DNA from: Pholiota molesta
Taxonomy: Eukaryota; Basidiomycota; Agaricomycetes; Agaricales; Strophariaceae
Direction: 5' to 3'
NCBI GenBank assembly: GCA_014925825.1
Contig: JACGCK010000218.1
Span: 1-64,000, forward strand
Length of the DNA stretch: 64,000 bases
Positions within the stretch are counted from its first letter, which is position 1. Each line of letters begins with the position of its first letter. Positions 46,212 through 57,343 of the stretch are shown here, piece by piece. The notes under the pieces are model-generated. The model made no database searches and was not told the DNA's origin. It saw nothing but the letters and a program-made list of their open reading frames with translations. Made by a program: the position numbers and the translations under genes.

Positions 46212-47765
46212 ATGCCCGCTGTTAGAGGCAGAGCCTCCAGACAGAATGATGCTTTTGGTGCGTCTTATACTTTTGACCGACGCGTATAAAAGTGAACATA
46301 AGATCGCGCTTGGATCGCGCAGAACGCACAGCGCCCCGTGTGTTAGCGCCGCCCTGGACGAACGGCGCCGATGTGCTAGGCACTTCTATGCCCGTCGAAT
46401 TTTCATCGACGGCCCCTCCGGAAGGTGCGCCGTCGGATGCGAGTCCAATATACTTCGAGCAGGAGTGCCATCCTCTTCGACGAACGAAGCAGAGCCGGAG
46501 AAAGCCCGAGAATCACATACCTCGACCGCCCAATGCATTCATCCTCTTCCGCTCTTCCTTCATCAAGAGCCGGCATGTCTCTAGCGAAGTCGAGACCAAC
46601 CATAGCACGCTCTCTAAGATTATTGGTCTTACTTGGCAGAATCTTCCTGAGGCTGAGCGTCAGAAGTGGCATGTAGAGGCAAAGAACGCGCAGGAGGAAC
46701 ACAGACGTCAGTACCCTCAATATTCCTTTCGGCCTGTCCACAGCAAAACTAGAGGGACGGTGGCGGAGAAGAAGAAACTGCGCGAGGTGGGTCCCAAAGA
46801 CCAGAAGCGTTGCGCCAAAATAGCAGAGCTTTTGGTTGGCGGAAAGAAAGGCCAAGAACTCGAAGTGGCGATACAGGAATTCGACAAGCACCATGTCCCC
46901 GAGATTGTGACGCGCTTTGAGACGCCAATGACTGCCAACACTTATTCGTCTTCTAAGAACGAGCGTCATTCGCGATCTATTTCTCCTCTGTCTATGCGAA
47001 ATGAGAGTCCTGTTCGTTCCCTGCGACGAGCAAGCAAAGTTAAACCTGCCTCCTCCCCATTGGCTTCCCTTGAAATCACTCTTCCGCAAGATATGCCACA
47101 CTCTATGCCCCCTATTCATTCTCCGGTCCCACATTCATTTGACCCGTTCGACCAAACACCTTCTTTTGTGAGTTTGCTCATCCATTGATTTACAAGGAAA
47201 TTCATCAATTTTATGACAGGACCTGCCTTCGTTTAATTTCACCATTACCCAGCCTTCACCATCACCATTCATGGAAGATCACTTCACCAGAAACGCCAAC
47301 ATTCCTCCGCTACACGCGTTTGAATCGCAGGTACTTCAGAATGCTACCAGCCTGTGTCCAACTGCTCAATATCCGTCATCCATCGACGATCCATGGACGC
47401 GCCAGGGATCGCCTCTTTCCAACCCGACTAGCAGCATGCCCTCTACGCCAGCACAAATCTGTGTTCCATTCCCCGATTCATATGGCCCTAGCGCCTTCCA
47501 CGGGAACGACGCCGCTACGGGAGACTACCAGGCAATGGGCAACGCGTACGGCGATTTCTCACAGTTCCCGTCCTTCGCCCCGATTTCCGCGCCGGGATAT
47601 GGAGGCGGCGCCAAAGACTCTGAGCATCTGCCTTCTGATTTGGATAGTGGATGCTTCCATGTGCACGCTGAAGGCATTGATTCCGCGCAACTGCAAGCCC
47701 ACCAGGACCAGGAATTCTTGTCGTTCATGCAGATGGCCACGCTCCCCGCTAATTATTCGCTCTGA
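46212..47765 (+). CDS. HMG-box (MATA_HMG-like) transcription factor
   Basis: Three exons. ATG 46212 starts MPAVRGRASRQNDAF and joins, through a short GT-AG intron, to VNIRSRLDRAERTAPRV. An in-frame ATG at 46292 is intronic or internal, not the start. The HMG box begins at about residue 80: HIPRPPNAFILFRSSFIK, then STLSKIIGLTWQNLPEAERQ, KWHVEAKNAQEEHRRQYPQY and SFRPVH. This is the sequence-specific (SOX/MATA) type, with RPPNAFILFR and the P-Y-F-P end. A second intron (about 47168-47220) follows SF. The C-terminal half is Ser/Pro-rich and acidic, a likely activation region. Related basidiomycete factors control mating-pheromone response, fruiting or stress; which one this is cannot be decided from the box alone. 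Two TATA-like and CT-rich signals precede it. Total is about 480 residues. Confidence 0.85.
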
Positions 47766-48402
47766 GTCGGTCCTTCCGCTCTTTTCTTCGAACCCCATGG
47801 GCTCTGACGAGCTGTCGTTTCGATACTTATTACCTATTTGTTTATATGTTCATATCATTCACGACGGCACTTTCTTTCATGTTTGTAGATTCTGGACGGC
47901 TCACCCTATTTTCACGGACTAAGCACGATACCCCGACTGATCAGGTCCCCGTTAATGTACTAGTGTATTTCCTACCCAGCTGTGCTGCTATTTCGTTATC
48001 AGCCAATATCGTTACTGTTTCATGGTACTTAGCTCTGTAATTCATTTCCGACGGGTCCCATTCGTCCACCAACAATGCATGGGAAAAAATGTGGCGCAAT
48101 CATATGGAGGCTTGAAGTCTGAAAGGGATCAAAAAATACAAGTCATTTAGTGGAATGAGGCGTTGAACTTGGGGCCTGTGTCAGGTCTTCGCATATGGAT
48201 TTGAATGCAGCTTTGATATTCCGCCTTGACATAAGTACCGGCGGCACTAGTGGTATCAATGACTGCCAAGGATCGCATTACGGGAAGTCACCGCAGAGCT
48301 CATACCCCCAACGACTTTCCCGGAACCACATATCGATATTATAAATTTTGTTTCGTTATACATATAAATATAACAGCAACCAACATTCCATCCTAAAACT
48401 AT
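47766..48402. other. Convergent 3' spacer
   Basis: 640 bp between the HMG gene stop and the permease stop. A 64-codon plus ORF at 47846-48040 is 3' UTR in my view. Nothing else seen. Confidence 0.5.
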
Positions 48403-50655
48403 CTAAGCTTCATCTACCAAGCCAGACTTCAGAGTATCACTGGTATCCAATTTCTCTGAATTTCCATCATTGACAACATCGGGGTTCGTGTGAACCGAGC
48501 CCGTAAAACGGGTCCTTCCCCAAAAGATCCATGTGAGGCCAACGATCAGGAATATGCCGCCGACAGATACTATCGCGTAGTTCATGTTGAACTGCGTTAC
48601 CGGCCGCGCAGTGGGCAGGACGAAGAGGACACAGATGAAGACGATGAACTGTCGAGGAAACCATCATGCGTCCGTTTAGCGCCTTCTATCCGTAGGCTGA
48701 GCGTGGAATGGACGTACGGATAAACTGGCAACATTAATCGCCATAGACCACTTTCCTAGATGAAAAGGTCCCCGTTCTTTCATCCTGACGACGACGCAAT
48801 GGATCAGCAGCTGGCCCCGATTCAGACGGAACACGAAAAACATACGCCGACGGCCAGAACACGCGGATGAGGATGGGCTGCGCGTACCCCAGCATGACCG
48901 ATATCGCCGCGGACGACAGGATCGCGTTGAACTGTCCCCAACACAACACACGGCCGGCGTCAGCTTTCATCCTGGACGCGCCCACAATAACAACCAGGAG
49001 GGGCACGCACCGCGATCACCGAGCCAATATACGCGCAGGACAGGACACACCCCACCAGCACGGAGAACCAGATCCCGACCCACGGCGCCTGGAACCTGTT
49101 CAGCTTCATGAACCCGCGCTTCGCCGGCACCGCGTTATCCCGCGCCAGCGCGTACATCAACCGGGAGCTCGCCGTGTACGCCGTCGCCGCCGCCATCCAC
49201 TGCGCGAGCGCGATCACCGTCAGACACAGGAGCGTCAGGCGCGGGCCGACCGCGTCGTGGTAGAGCTGCGCGATGGGGATGGCGAAGGACGTGGCCTGCA
49301 CGGCGGCGACGTCCTGCACGGCGAAGAGGAGCGCGAGCATGTAGGCGAGGCCGATGAGCCAGGAGCCGACGATGGAGCCGACGACGGCGACGGGCGCGAG
49401 GAACTCGGCGCGCTTGGCCTCCTCCGCGACCTGTGCGGCGGTCTCGCAGCCTTCGAGAGTGTAGACGGCCTGGGGTCTCGGTTTATGCTAGTTAGCAGAA
49501 ATAGGGAAGCAGACTTGCCTGGAGAAATCCCAGAAGGACGACAAATCCTTTTGAGCCCCATCCTGTGAAACTAGACTTATCAAATAAAGAAACTATGCCT
49601 CACAGCAAGGACGCTTACTTCTCGTAGTCAGTGAAGACAAAGGTTGCATCGTTCTAAAAGAAATGTAAGCTTCTCACAATCTCAGAAAAACGGTAAAGCG
49701 GACGGACTCTTGCTGGCGCCTTTGTTAACAATGTTATGACGAGGACGAATGTGCCGCCAATGGTCCACCATACGTTGAAAGAGCTCATGCGACCAATCGC
49801 TTTAGTCCCTATCGTGTTGATTATTCCGGATAATATGTTGACTCCCCAAGCAATGGCCGCTATCTCAACACGGGTCAGGGAAATTTGCTGACCGACTTCT
49901 ATCAGCGATGCAATGAATAAGGCGACGCTGCGGGGGGAGCGACGACGGTTAGATTAATGAGAATGTTACTGGACCGTCCTTGCCTCAAATTTCCCGACGT
50001 TCCGGTCAGTATCATTGCTATCGTGTAGATCCATCCTGTACAAACTAGAATTGACCATGAGAGGATAGGGGGAGCGATTTTAGAGAGACGTACATCCTAG
50101 AGCTGGTGCGTCGGGTTTCATTTTGCAGACCCAGAAATACAACCCTCCCATGGTTGGACTGCAGATGTCATTCAGCAATTATTCCTCGAGACCTGAAGCG
50201 CTGGAGTATTCTGGGAACAGACGTACTAGGCGCTGCATATTTCTGCCAGGCTCAATGCTATGAATAGCATGAACAAGGAGCATATCTATAGAACACATGA
50301 GTGGGAATTCAGCGCGACAAAGGAGGTTCGACCTACGTTCCAACCCCAGAAAAGACCTGGAAAAACGTCAAGATAAGAGTCAAGATATGCACTGTCGCGT
50401 CGACTTTCTGCCACACACCTAAAGGACCCCAGAGAAAAGACCGGTCTGAAATGCGCTGCTCATCCCCGTAAGAATGCCGATAGCGCAGAACGACATTCCA
50501 AGGACGCCGAAGAAAGACATCTCTCTGCGAAACTCTGCCTGATAGCCCAGCTCCCATAGGCGTTTGTCTGATTCATCGTTTTCAGGACCCGTGTCTTCCT
50601 TGAGTGGCGACATAGGCTGCGAAGGATGCTGCCATTCTGCAGATTCGTGAGACAT
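48403..50655 (-). CDS. APC-family amino acid/GABA permease
   Basis: Minus-strand gene with about ten exons, from ATG 50655 (MSHESAEWQHPSQPMSPLK) to the stop at 48403. The soluble N-terminus ends LWELGYQAEFRREMSFFG, followed by the first helix motif MSFCAIGILTGMSSAFQTGL, family-typical for the fungal GABA/amino-acid-choline transporters. Further segments: EICSAYPTMGGLYFWVCKM, ITGWIYTIAMILTGTSG, VEIAAIAWGVNILSGIINTI, WGSKGFVVLLGFLQAVYTLE, GCETAAQVAEEAKRAEFLAP, YTASSRLMYALARDNAVP, and the last helices, VSVGGIFLIVGLTWIFWG. About 12 membrane helices are expected. The likely substrate is an amino acid, GABA or a polyamine, imported at the plasma or vacuolar membrane. The C-terminus is short and acidic. 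GC content rises sharply in the exon at 49000-49450; this antisense stretch gives a long false ORF. Confidence 0.86.
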
Positions 50656-52553
50656 GGATGCTGTCTTGGTCGAAAAGTGTTTATCGAAGGGCGCTGGAGA
50701 TACGGTGGTGGGAAACTTAAACAAGTGATAGTATAGAAAGAAGCTCGATATTAATAGATATGCTTGGCCAGTCGATTTGGTCGGACGACCCCTCGCTATG
50801 TAGGTCCATCTGAAGACCAAGTCCCGTATACGGAAGATCTGACCAGTCTACCGTCTGCTTGCGGCTGAAGCTTGATTTCTGATATCCATCTCGTCCTGGT
50901 AGGCAATGGAGTTTCCGTTGTAATGAACACCGACTCGCGAGTGTCTACTCCTGTCGACCTCAACATTGATTGCCTGTTTGCAAAATTGCTTGTGAGGGGA
51001 CATGGGGTTGAATGTGCATGTGGGACGAAGTTACGCGTTATCGGTGCCGGTGACCGCGCAGAAAGCCCGCATAGCGGAACCGCGTCGCCGGGCCGCACGG
51101 CGGCGACGGCGCACGCGACCAGACGCCAACGTCTGATGAATCGCCTCGAGGTTAGTCTCCCGTAGGCAGACCCCGAAATGCGGCTGATGATAAAGTCGAT
51201 CGTCGTTCGCGTCGTTCGCGGAGCGCGCAGGCGGCGCTGCGCTTCTCCTCCACCACGGCCGCTGCAGCGCAGACGCTTGACCAAACGCCGCTCCCTGTGG
51301 ACGCAGCGGGCGTCGACGGCGGCGGCGGCCACCACCACTCCGCCGCGGCGCAGCTGTGCGCAGAGGCGAGCGCGCACTCGCCGATGCCGCTGGGCTTGGC
51401 GCGCAAGCAGGTTGGGTCGACGCTGAACGGCGCGGGGCCGGGCGGGCGGAAGAAGAGCGCTACCGACTCTGGCGCTGGGTCAGGTCTGGCTCCAAAGGTA
51501 TGAACGGGCTTTGGGCGGGGAGAAGTCGGTTGCGGGGAGCAAAGTATACACGGCGCGCTCTCTGCCTTTTCTTCTCCTTCTTCTTCTGGGCTTATGGTAG
51601 ACTCGGGATTTGGTACTCATTCGCGACGGGGCTGTTCGCGGGGTATACGCGCCCGGGGAGGTGCTGGCCTTCTTGGCCTCTTCCATTGCATCCCATTCAG
51701 TTTCCGATTCCCTGGGTTCTAGCGATTGCTACTCGTGTCTGTGCGAGTGGCCTGGTTTCTTTGTCGAGACGACAGTGCCATGTAGATTTTTCGGGGGCGC
51801 GTGCCTACATACACCGCGGCGGTGCCTCCATTCACCCTCTTTTTTGTGTGTTCGAATATTCATCATGCACTGGTGCTTGAGCACTGCAGCCTTTTCCACG
51901 GCACGGGTCTTATGTTTTTTACGTTGGGCTCTGCCGTTCCTATCATAATTACTTACATATATGCGGAACACTATTAGCTAGGAAGGAGATGCCTAGATGC
52001 CTTATCAAAATGTACATTTACTGACATTTGCCTCTTCAAAGTTGAAAGCAAGGAAAATGTGATAAAAATACGCGCGCGCAGGAGATGGGGGCCTCGTCAC
52101 AGCCGATCGTCGCATTTAAAATTTGGAATATGAAGCTTGAAGCTTTTTTGAACGTTGAACTCTCTTAGACTTCTCAAGAACTCCTCCAAGCAACCTCCAA
52201 GACCTTGCCATTATTGCCAAAAGTCCCAAGACCACCTCACTCGCTGTCCAGTGTCAGTGCGATTCATGAAGCACCGAATCTGGTAATCACGTGACTGATT
52301 TACCACGGAATTTGCCTCGTCGCCGACGGGCCACGGCGACGGAGCTAGAGTATACATCAGATTCTTATTCCACATCTAACTCATCAAGTTCGCCACCTAA
52401 ACTCGCCCTACTACCAGGGAAAGTTCCCTCGCGCAAGTTATCCTCGCTTTTAACGCGTGTCATCATACACAAAGGCCATATCCAAGGCGTACTACCAAAG
52501 AAGCCTTGGAGGACCTGCCAGACGGAACGCACAACAACCAGTTCTCGACAGCG
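50656..52553. other. Divergent upstream region of permease and Trs65
   Basis: 1.9 kb. A GC-rich island (51170-51480) has an open plus frame and is listed separately. Motifs TGAAGCTTGAAGCTTTT (52131-52147) and GAACGTTGAAC (52150-52160) lie side by side. An upstream 5' extension of Trs65 from about 52290 is possible, but its frames do not join cleanly. Confidence 0.4.
51200..51501 (+). other. GC-rich open stretch with a splice donor, possible orphan exon
   Basis: An open plus frame contains AALRFSSTTAAAAQTLDQTP, then VDGGGGHHHSAAAQLCAEA and LGLARKQVGSTLNGAGPGG. It ends SGLAPK just before a consensus-like donor (AAAG/GTATGA at about 51500). Composition is Ala/Gly-rich and much more GC-rich than the flanks. 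No partner exon is identified, and long ORFs on the other strand overlap it. It may be an exon of an unrecognised gene, a decayed gene or only a GC island. Confidence 0.25.
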
Positions 52554-55540
52554 ATGGATAACGCGGTTTCTTTGGATCAGATTTTCTCAACCGCTCTCCT
52601 CAAGCTTGTCGTTCCGGATACAACTCTTGACTTTCCTCCAACGGTTCCTACCGATGAATGGCTGGAAGCAGCGCGCTCTGTATCAGTAGAAAGGAAGCAG
52701 GCATTTTTTGGTGCGATGTTCCGAGATTCTGTGACTTGCGTCGCATTTACAAATCTCAGATGAACATTTACAGTCTCTTCTCCTTGTTTACATCAAGAAT
52801 CCCGATGCACAACCTCCTGCGGACCCGTCTAAACCACCAGAAGTTCTTCTCGATCTTTTGGCGCATATTCAAGTGTCCATGGAGGCCTCATACATCTCTC
52901 AAACGGCAACGGCAAATCCAGAGACGCCCCGAAATTCAAGAATGTTATTGACGCCACGAACGAGCTCGCTAGCAAAGCCAAACCAACGACTCAATCCGCA
53001 TCCCTCTATTCTCCCGCCAAGTACACCGCACCCAATGCCAGCTACAGGCGACCAGGATCGCAAGTACAGCACGGCAGAAGGCACGTTACTCGTAGCCAAC
53101 ATATGGGGCAGCAATACCGCGGACAATTCGCCGGAGGGGTTTTCTCTGCTGTGGTCGGACGAACAGCAGAAATGGGTGGCTGTCTATAAGATGGATATTA
53201 CAGTGTGTCAGTTGCATGCCATCTTGTTTTACTAATCACTGACTCACCACAGCATTCCTGCGCCTCAATTTCAGCAATCCTCTATTGTGTTTGACCATTT
53301 CTGCGACATTGCGCGAGAAGCCAATACCAACCCATCCGACGCATCCACTAGCACGCTTCTTCGAATCACTGGGCGACTTCAAGCCCGAAAGGACAGACTC
53401 CCCTAAATCACCGGGGGTAAACGGCCAAGCTGGAGAGGGTGAGCACCAGCTGCTCGACGGGCTCGAAGAAGTCAACCTCCTTGAAGGTCTCCTCGCAGCG
53501 CCGACGTTCTCAAAAGATGACATATACCTGCCTTCCCTTCGCCTTGGGACAGTCTCTCGGCAGAAGTTATTCTCCCTCCCCCCTGTGCTCATAAACTCGC
53601 CCATCCAACCCTCGCCATCTCCAATGACGGCGGTGCGCAAAGCCCATCCCACACTGCGCAAGTCCTTCCGCAAGACGCTGCAAACCGTCTCCGGGTTCCG
53701 GGTGCGCATGCGGACCGTCTTTGTACCCTACGTTCTGCTGCCTGAAACAGAAGCATGCTTGACGACTTGACGGAAGAAGAAAAGGAGCTCGAGCGGAGGG
53801 AGGCGGGGAGCGAGGAGCGCACGGTCGTGTTGTGTGTTGAGATTGAGAATTCGGGAGATTTGGGAATGACTGCTGGCTTTATGGTGGAAAAGGTGGACGT
53901 GAGCATTGGAGGTGAAGGGGCCCAGGCTACGCTCATTGGGTGGGGCGAAGATGGCTTCACTTCGAACGCTGCGAAGAATACGTTTCCGCTGCGCATTGGG
54001 CCTCTTGCCCAGTATAATCTTCTATATGCAGTGACCTTCATGAGGTCGCCAGAGGAAATCGATGCTTTCTCCTTCGCCCATGGGGTCAACGATACCAGAG
54101 CGGCTCCTGATCTCCAGCGTGCTGTTACGATCAATATCTACGGAAAACCCTACTTTCCACCGCCACCTTCGTCCACGTCACTTTCAATTCCCCATTCAAA
54201 AACACTTGCGTACCCGACCCAAACCTTCTCCTCGAGGTGGAATTGTGTGCTTGATCTTGCTTCTCAACCTGCCCGCCCACACGACACATTCGAGGCGGGA
54301 GACCCTTCCGCAGATTACCCAAGCATCATGCCAGAACCTGCATCACCCTTCCCCGGTGGGCTTTCTGTGTACAGCTCTAATACGACGCCGGGGATGCAGA
54401 TGGGGAGCGCGACGCCCCAGTACTCGGCTACGGCCGGCAGCAGGAGGTTCACCCTCGTCCCAGGCGCAAATTTCGCTGGCCGCACGCTCAAGACCCTCAC
54501 CCCCAATCGGTCCTTGCGGCCGAGCGATATAGGACGCGAAACATCGCCCGTGCCTTCGTCGCGGCTCTCAGCGTACGCCCTGTCCGCGGCGGGCTCCGCG
54601 CAGTATATGAAATCGCCTACGACGTACAGCGCCCCTCCGCCCCGCCCATACCGTCCACGTCGGTGCAGCCGCTCGTGGGCCTGCCCCAGCCCCCCGACTC
54701 CCCCGACCCGCACTCGGGCCTGGACATGCCCACCACGCCCGCGTACCCCGCGTACCCCACGAAGTCCGCGCTCCCGTCGACGCCGCTCTCGCAGCGGCCG
54801 GTCTCGACGCCGACGCACGCCGGGCTGAGCGTCGAGATCCGGCGCGAGCGCGGCGTCGGGGCGGAGTACGGCCTCGGCGCGCTCCCGCAGACGCCGCTGC
54901 CGTTCGTGTCCGGCGCGTTCGGCGAGCAGACGATGCTGGCGAAGCTGCAGCAGGCCGGCGCGAGCGGGGAGAACGTCATCGTGTCCGTGGGCCTGCTCCC
55001 GCCGTCGGCGCTGACGGCGCGGGACGGGGGTGCGGCGGAGATGGCGGGGCTGGGTCTGGGGAAGATATACCCGTTGGATGTGTTTACGCTGGATATTTTT
55101 GTGTTCAATCAGAGCTTGTGGCCCAGGCGGTTTGAGGTGACCTGTCCGGAGCGGCGGCGGAGAAGGAGAGGCGGTGAGGAGACGGGCGTGTATGATGGTG
55201 GCAGCGAGGCAGCGCGAAAGATGGGATATCCGGGTGTGTTGCCTCTGCAAAGCAGGATTCGGATTGGGCAAGTTTTATTCTATTCGAGCTTGCAGATTTG
55301 AATGCTCACCTTCTTCGCATTTATAGGCCTCTCCGACCATCTGCATGTCAGTCAGTCCGGATGGAATTCCTTGCAGTTTCGCCTGGCGTGCACGCTATTG
55401 ATACCCTCACCTTAACGGATGTTGAAACAGGCTTTTCAACTAATCTTCGGTATGTCCGAATGCTCGACTTGCTCTAATTCAAACGTTAACTTGTTTCTAG
55501 ATCCGTCTTGGACATCGTGGTGCATGATCCAATGGATTAA
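52554..55540 (+). CDS. TRS65: TRAPPII complex subunit Trs65, with two apparent frameshifts
   Basis: Fungal-specific subunit of the TRAPPII tether/Rab-GEF of late Golgi traffic. ATG 52554 starts MDNAVSLDQIFSTALLKLVV and PDTTLDFP, typical of the family. An intron restores FFDEHLQSLLLVYIKNPDAQ, then LLDLLAHIQVSMEASYISQ. Later parts: LRLNFSNPLLCLTISATLRE, FRVRMRTVFVPYVLLPE, RTVVLCVEIENSGDLGMTAG, NAAKNTFPLRIGPLAQYNLL. The C-terminal domain has ENVIVSVGLLPPSA, VFTLDIFVFNQSLWPRRFEV, VRMEFLAVSPGVHAIDTLTL and a final SVLDIVVHDPMD. The reading frame shifts at about 53745-53757 (after LLPE) and again at about 54630-54665 (between SPTTYSAP and IPSTSVQPL). No GT-AG intron of suitable phase explains either. 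Length otherwise is normal. Assembly error or recent pseudogenisation are both possible. Confidence 0.8.
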
Positions 55541-55963
55541 AATACTGCGATTTTATTTTTCTTTATACCTCTTTCCCTTGATCGTCCTTTTTTCTCCGAA
55601 GACCTTGTGCCTGTTGTAAGTTTTGCCATGGACCGATGGGTCAGACGGCATCCTCTGGGCATAGTTTTCTGAGAGTGCAAAGCGTGTCAATGCTCAATGC
55701 ACTCAATCCTTGACCAGTGGACCGACAGGCTGCATCAATCAAATAACTGTGAAACGTGCGACTCTTTGGCCTGTATGTAACATTGATGACAGTGAAGAGC
55801 AAGGCTATGCTCGTTGTCATAATACCAATAAGGTTCTGGTTGGCGTCTTATTATAATCCGCAGTCCCGTGTAGTATTGTGTCGCAGCCGAGAGCTGTGCC
55901 AATAAAAACCTCATAAAGTCCTGTTCGGCAGAAACTACTCTTCCCTAACGATTTCAAGCAATT
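55541..55963. other. Short intergenic spacer
   Basis: 420 bp between the Trs65 stop and the SLOG-like gene. No ORF or repeat of note; the second half is presumably the promoter of the SLOG-like gene. Confidence 0.5.
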
Positions 55964-56473
55964 ATGTTGAACGAAACAAACACGCCATCTCCAAGAACCG
56001 CCTTTATTTCTGGTCCAATAGAACCAGGAGTGGATTACTTTCATGAACACTACGAGCCGTTGATTCGCGATGCAATCTCAGCTGGGGATTCGTTCGTCAT
56101 GGGCCCCGCACCTGGAATGGACACTATGGGACTCCAATTTCTTCTTGAAGAGAAGGTCCATCCTTCCAGAATCACCGTCTATCTTTCGGAATTTCAAGAA
56201 TTCCCGCTGCGAGACCTGAAGGGATGGTTCGAGGGCCTAGGAGGCAACGTCAAAGTTGAGGGAGTGACGACGAGCAACCGCGACGCAGCCATGACTCGCG
56301 ACTCCGATTACGACATCCTAAGATACATGTCCGTCGAGGAGCAAAAGAAATTCTATGGCGCGAGGTACTTTCCTCGCGTCAGCGCGACGGAGAAGAATGA
56401 ACGAAGGAGGCTTGGATTGCCGTTGCATGTGAACCACGCCTACGAGCTCGGATCCAATCCGATAAGCCAATAA
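55964..56473 (+). CDS. Small SLOG/Rossmann-like nucleotide-binding protein
   Basis: An intronless frame of 169 residues. It opens PRTAFISGPIEPGVDYFHEH, and residues 32-66 read IRDAISAGDSFVMGPAPGMD, TMGLQFLLEEKVHPSRITVY. The order strand, GP loop, helix, then G-A-G-D, GPAPGMDT and a final V-YL strand resembles the Rossmann-like SLOG/DprA/LOG superfamily and the related nucleoside 2-deoxyribosyltransferase fold, which bind nucleotides or their sugars. The rest (LRDLKGWFEGLGGNVKVEGV, RDAAMTRDSDYDILRYMSVE) fits the fold's second half, where a conserved acidic residue would act. In bacteria SLOG proteins act in nucleotide signalling and conflict systems; the fungal role is unknown. Single-exon structure and small size could reflect horizontal transfer, but composition matches its neighbours. 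Confidence 0.6.
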   Translation: MLNETNTPSPRTAFISGPIEPGVDYFHEHYEPLIRDAISAGDSFVMGPAPGMDTMGLQFLLEEKVHPSRITVYLSEFQEFPLRDLKGWFEGLGGNVKVEGVTTSNRDAAMTRDSDYDILRYMSVEEQKKFYGARYFPRVSATEKNERRRLGLPLHVNHAYELGSNPISQ

Positions 56474-56956
56474 CACGGATAATATTCCATCTTATGTTGC
56501 TAGTGGCTCAAAAGGCGGAGATTTACTCAACAAGTGGAACAGGGTATAAAGGTGGTTTTAGATAAGATTTCCAGTAAATCTAAATCATGATGCAATGCAT
56601 CTAGTTACCCTTGCGAATGATGTTCAGCCTGGACCTGCCAGGCTGCCGTCAGAGGCCTCTTGCACCTGAGGGAAATAGGTGAAGAAGTATAAGTGATACT
56701 GCTGATTGGGATAAACTTATAGTAGCTATTAGAAGTTGTGCTGAAGTTTGTACAGTAAGATGCAGAGTCAAATTTTTGAGAGAAATTTCGCAAGGGCCAA
56801 GGCTTTATCAAACTGGGGCTGGAACTTGACTGGAACCAAACGACTATTCAAAATTCCAATATTCAATTTCGCTATCATCCATTAGACTCTGAGCAGTGAG
56901 TCTCTAGAGAGGGAAAAATTTTGATGAAAAGAAAAAGAATAATCATAGGGAAGTAC
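56474..56956. other. Intergenic spacer
   Basis: 480 bp between the SLOG-like gene and the tRNA. One 68-codon minus ORF, not supported. AT-rich. Confidence 0.5.
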
Positions 56957-57047
56957 TGACAACAGAGGGATTCGAACCCTCGCCGTTTCCGACCAGATGT
57001 GACTAAATGTCCTGATTCTGGCCCTTAGACCACTCGGCCATATTGCC
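56957..57047 (-). tRNA. tRNA-Leu (anticodon CAG), with intron of about 12 nt
   Basis: Reading the minus strand from 57047, GGCAATA pairs with TGTTGTC before the discriminator A at 56957 (two G-T pairs). The D arm has GGCCGAGTGGTCTAAGG, as in class II tRNAs. The anticodon stem CCAGA/TCTGG encloses 19 bases. Placing the canonical intron one base 3' of the anticodon leaves loop bases AT-CAG-G and a final A, so the anticodon is CAG and the intron is ACATTTAGTCAC. A long variable arm (about TCGGAAACGGC) and a perfect T arm (GAGGG TTCGAAT CCCTC) complete it. A long variable arm also occurs in tRNA-Ser, but CAG specifies Leu. Confidence 0.9.
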
Positions 57048-57343
57048 ATGTACAATTTCAACAATGTACTAATGCCAAGCAACATTCTCTTCTCCGCTAC
57101 TTTCCACCTTCAAAAGGCACCTCGAGCTCAAGCATTGATCGTTGTGAATCAAATCATATTGCGCTGCAATGATTACAGTACAATCATAGTACATTCGAAA
57201 CTAAGATGTACACAGCTGTTGCAAGAAGCAAACGATGTGTGCTACATTGACGGCGATCAATCTAGTTCACTGCTAATTCCGAACGTTGAACGACGAAAGG
57301 CTAAAGTAATATCGGCAGCCAACAATAATTAGCTGGACAGTAA

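Noticed and set aside
46403..47134. 243-codon minus-strand ORF
   Set aside because: Antisense of the HMG-box exon.
48867..49568. 233-codon plus-strand ORF rich in Arg, Asp and His
   Set aside because: Antisense shadow of the GC-rich permease exon; composition is that of a reverse-complemented coding frame.
50796..51377. 193-codon minus-strand ORF
   Set aside because: Arises from the GC island; Arg/Ala-rich and overlapping a better plus-strand frame.
54315..55271. 318-codon minus-strand ORF
   Set aside because: Antisense to the Trs65 C-terminal exons, Arg-rich, no family.
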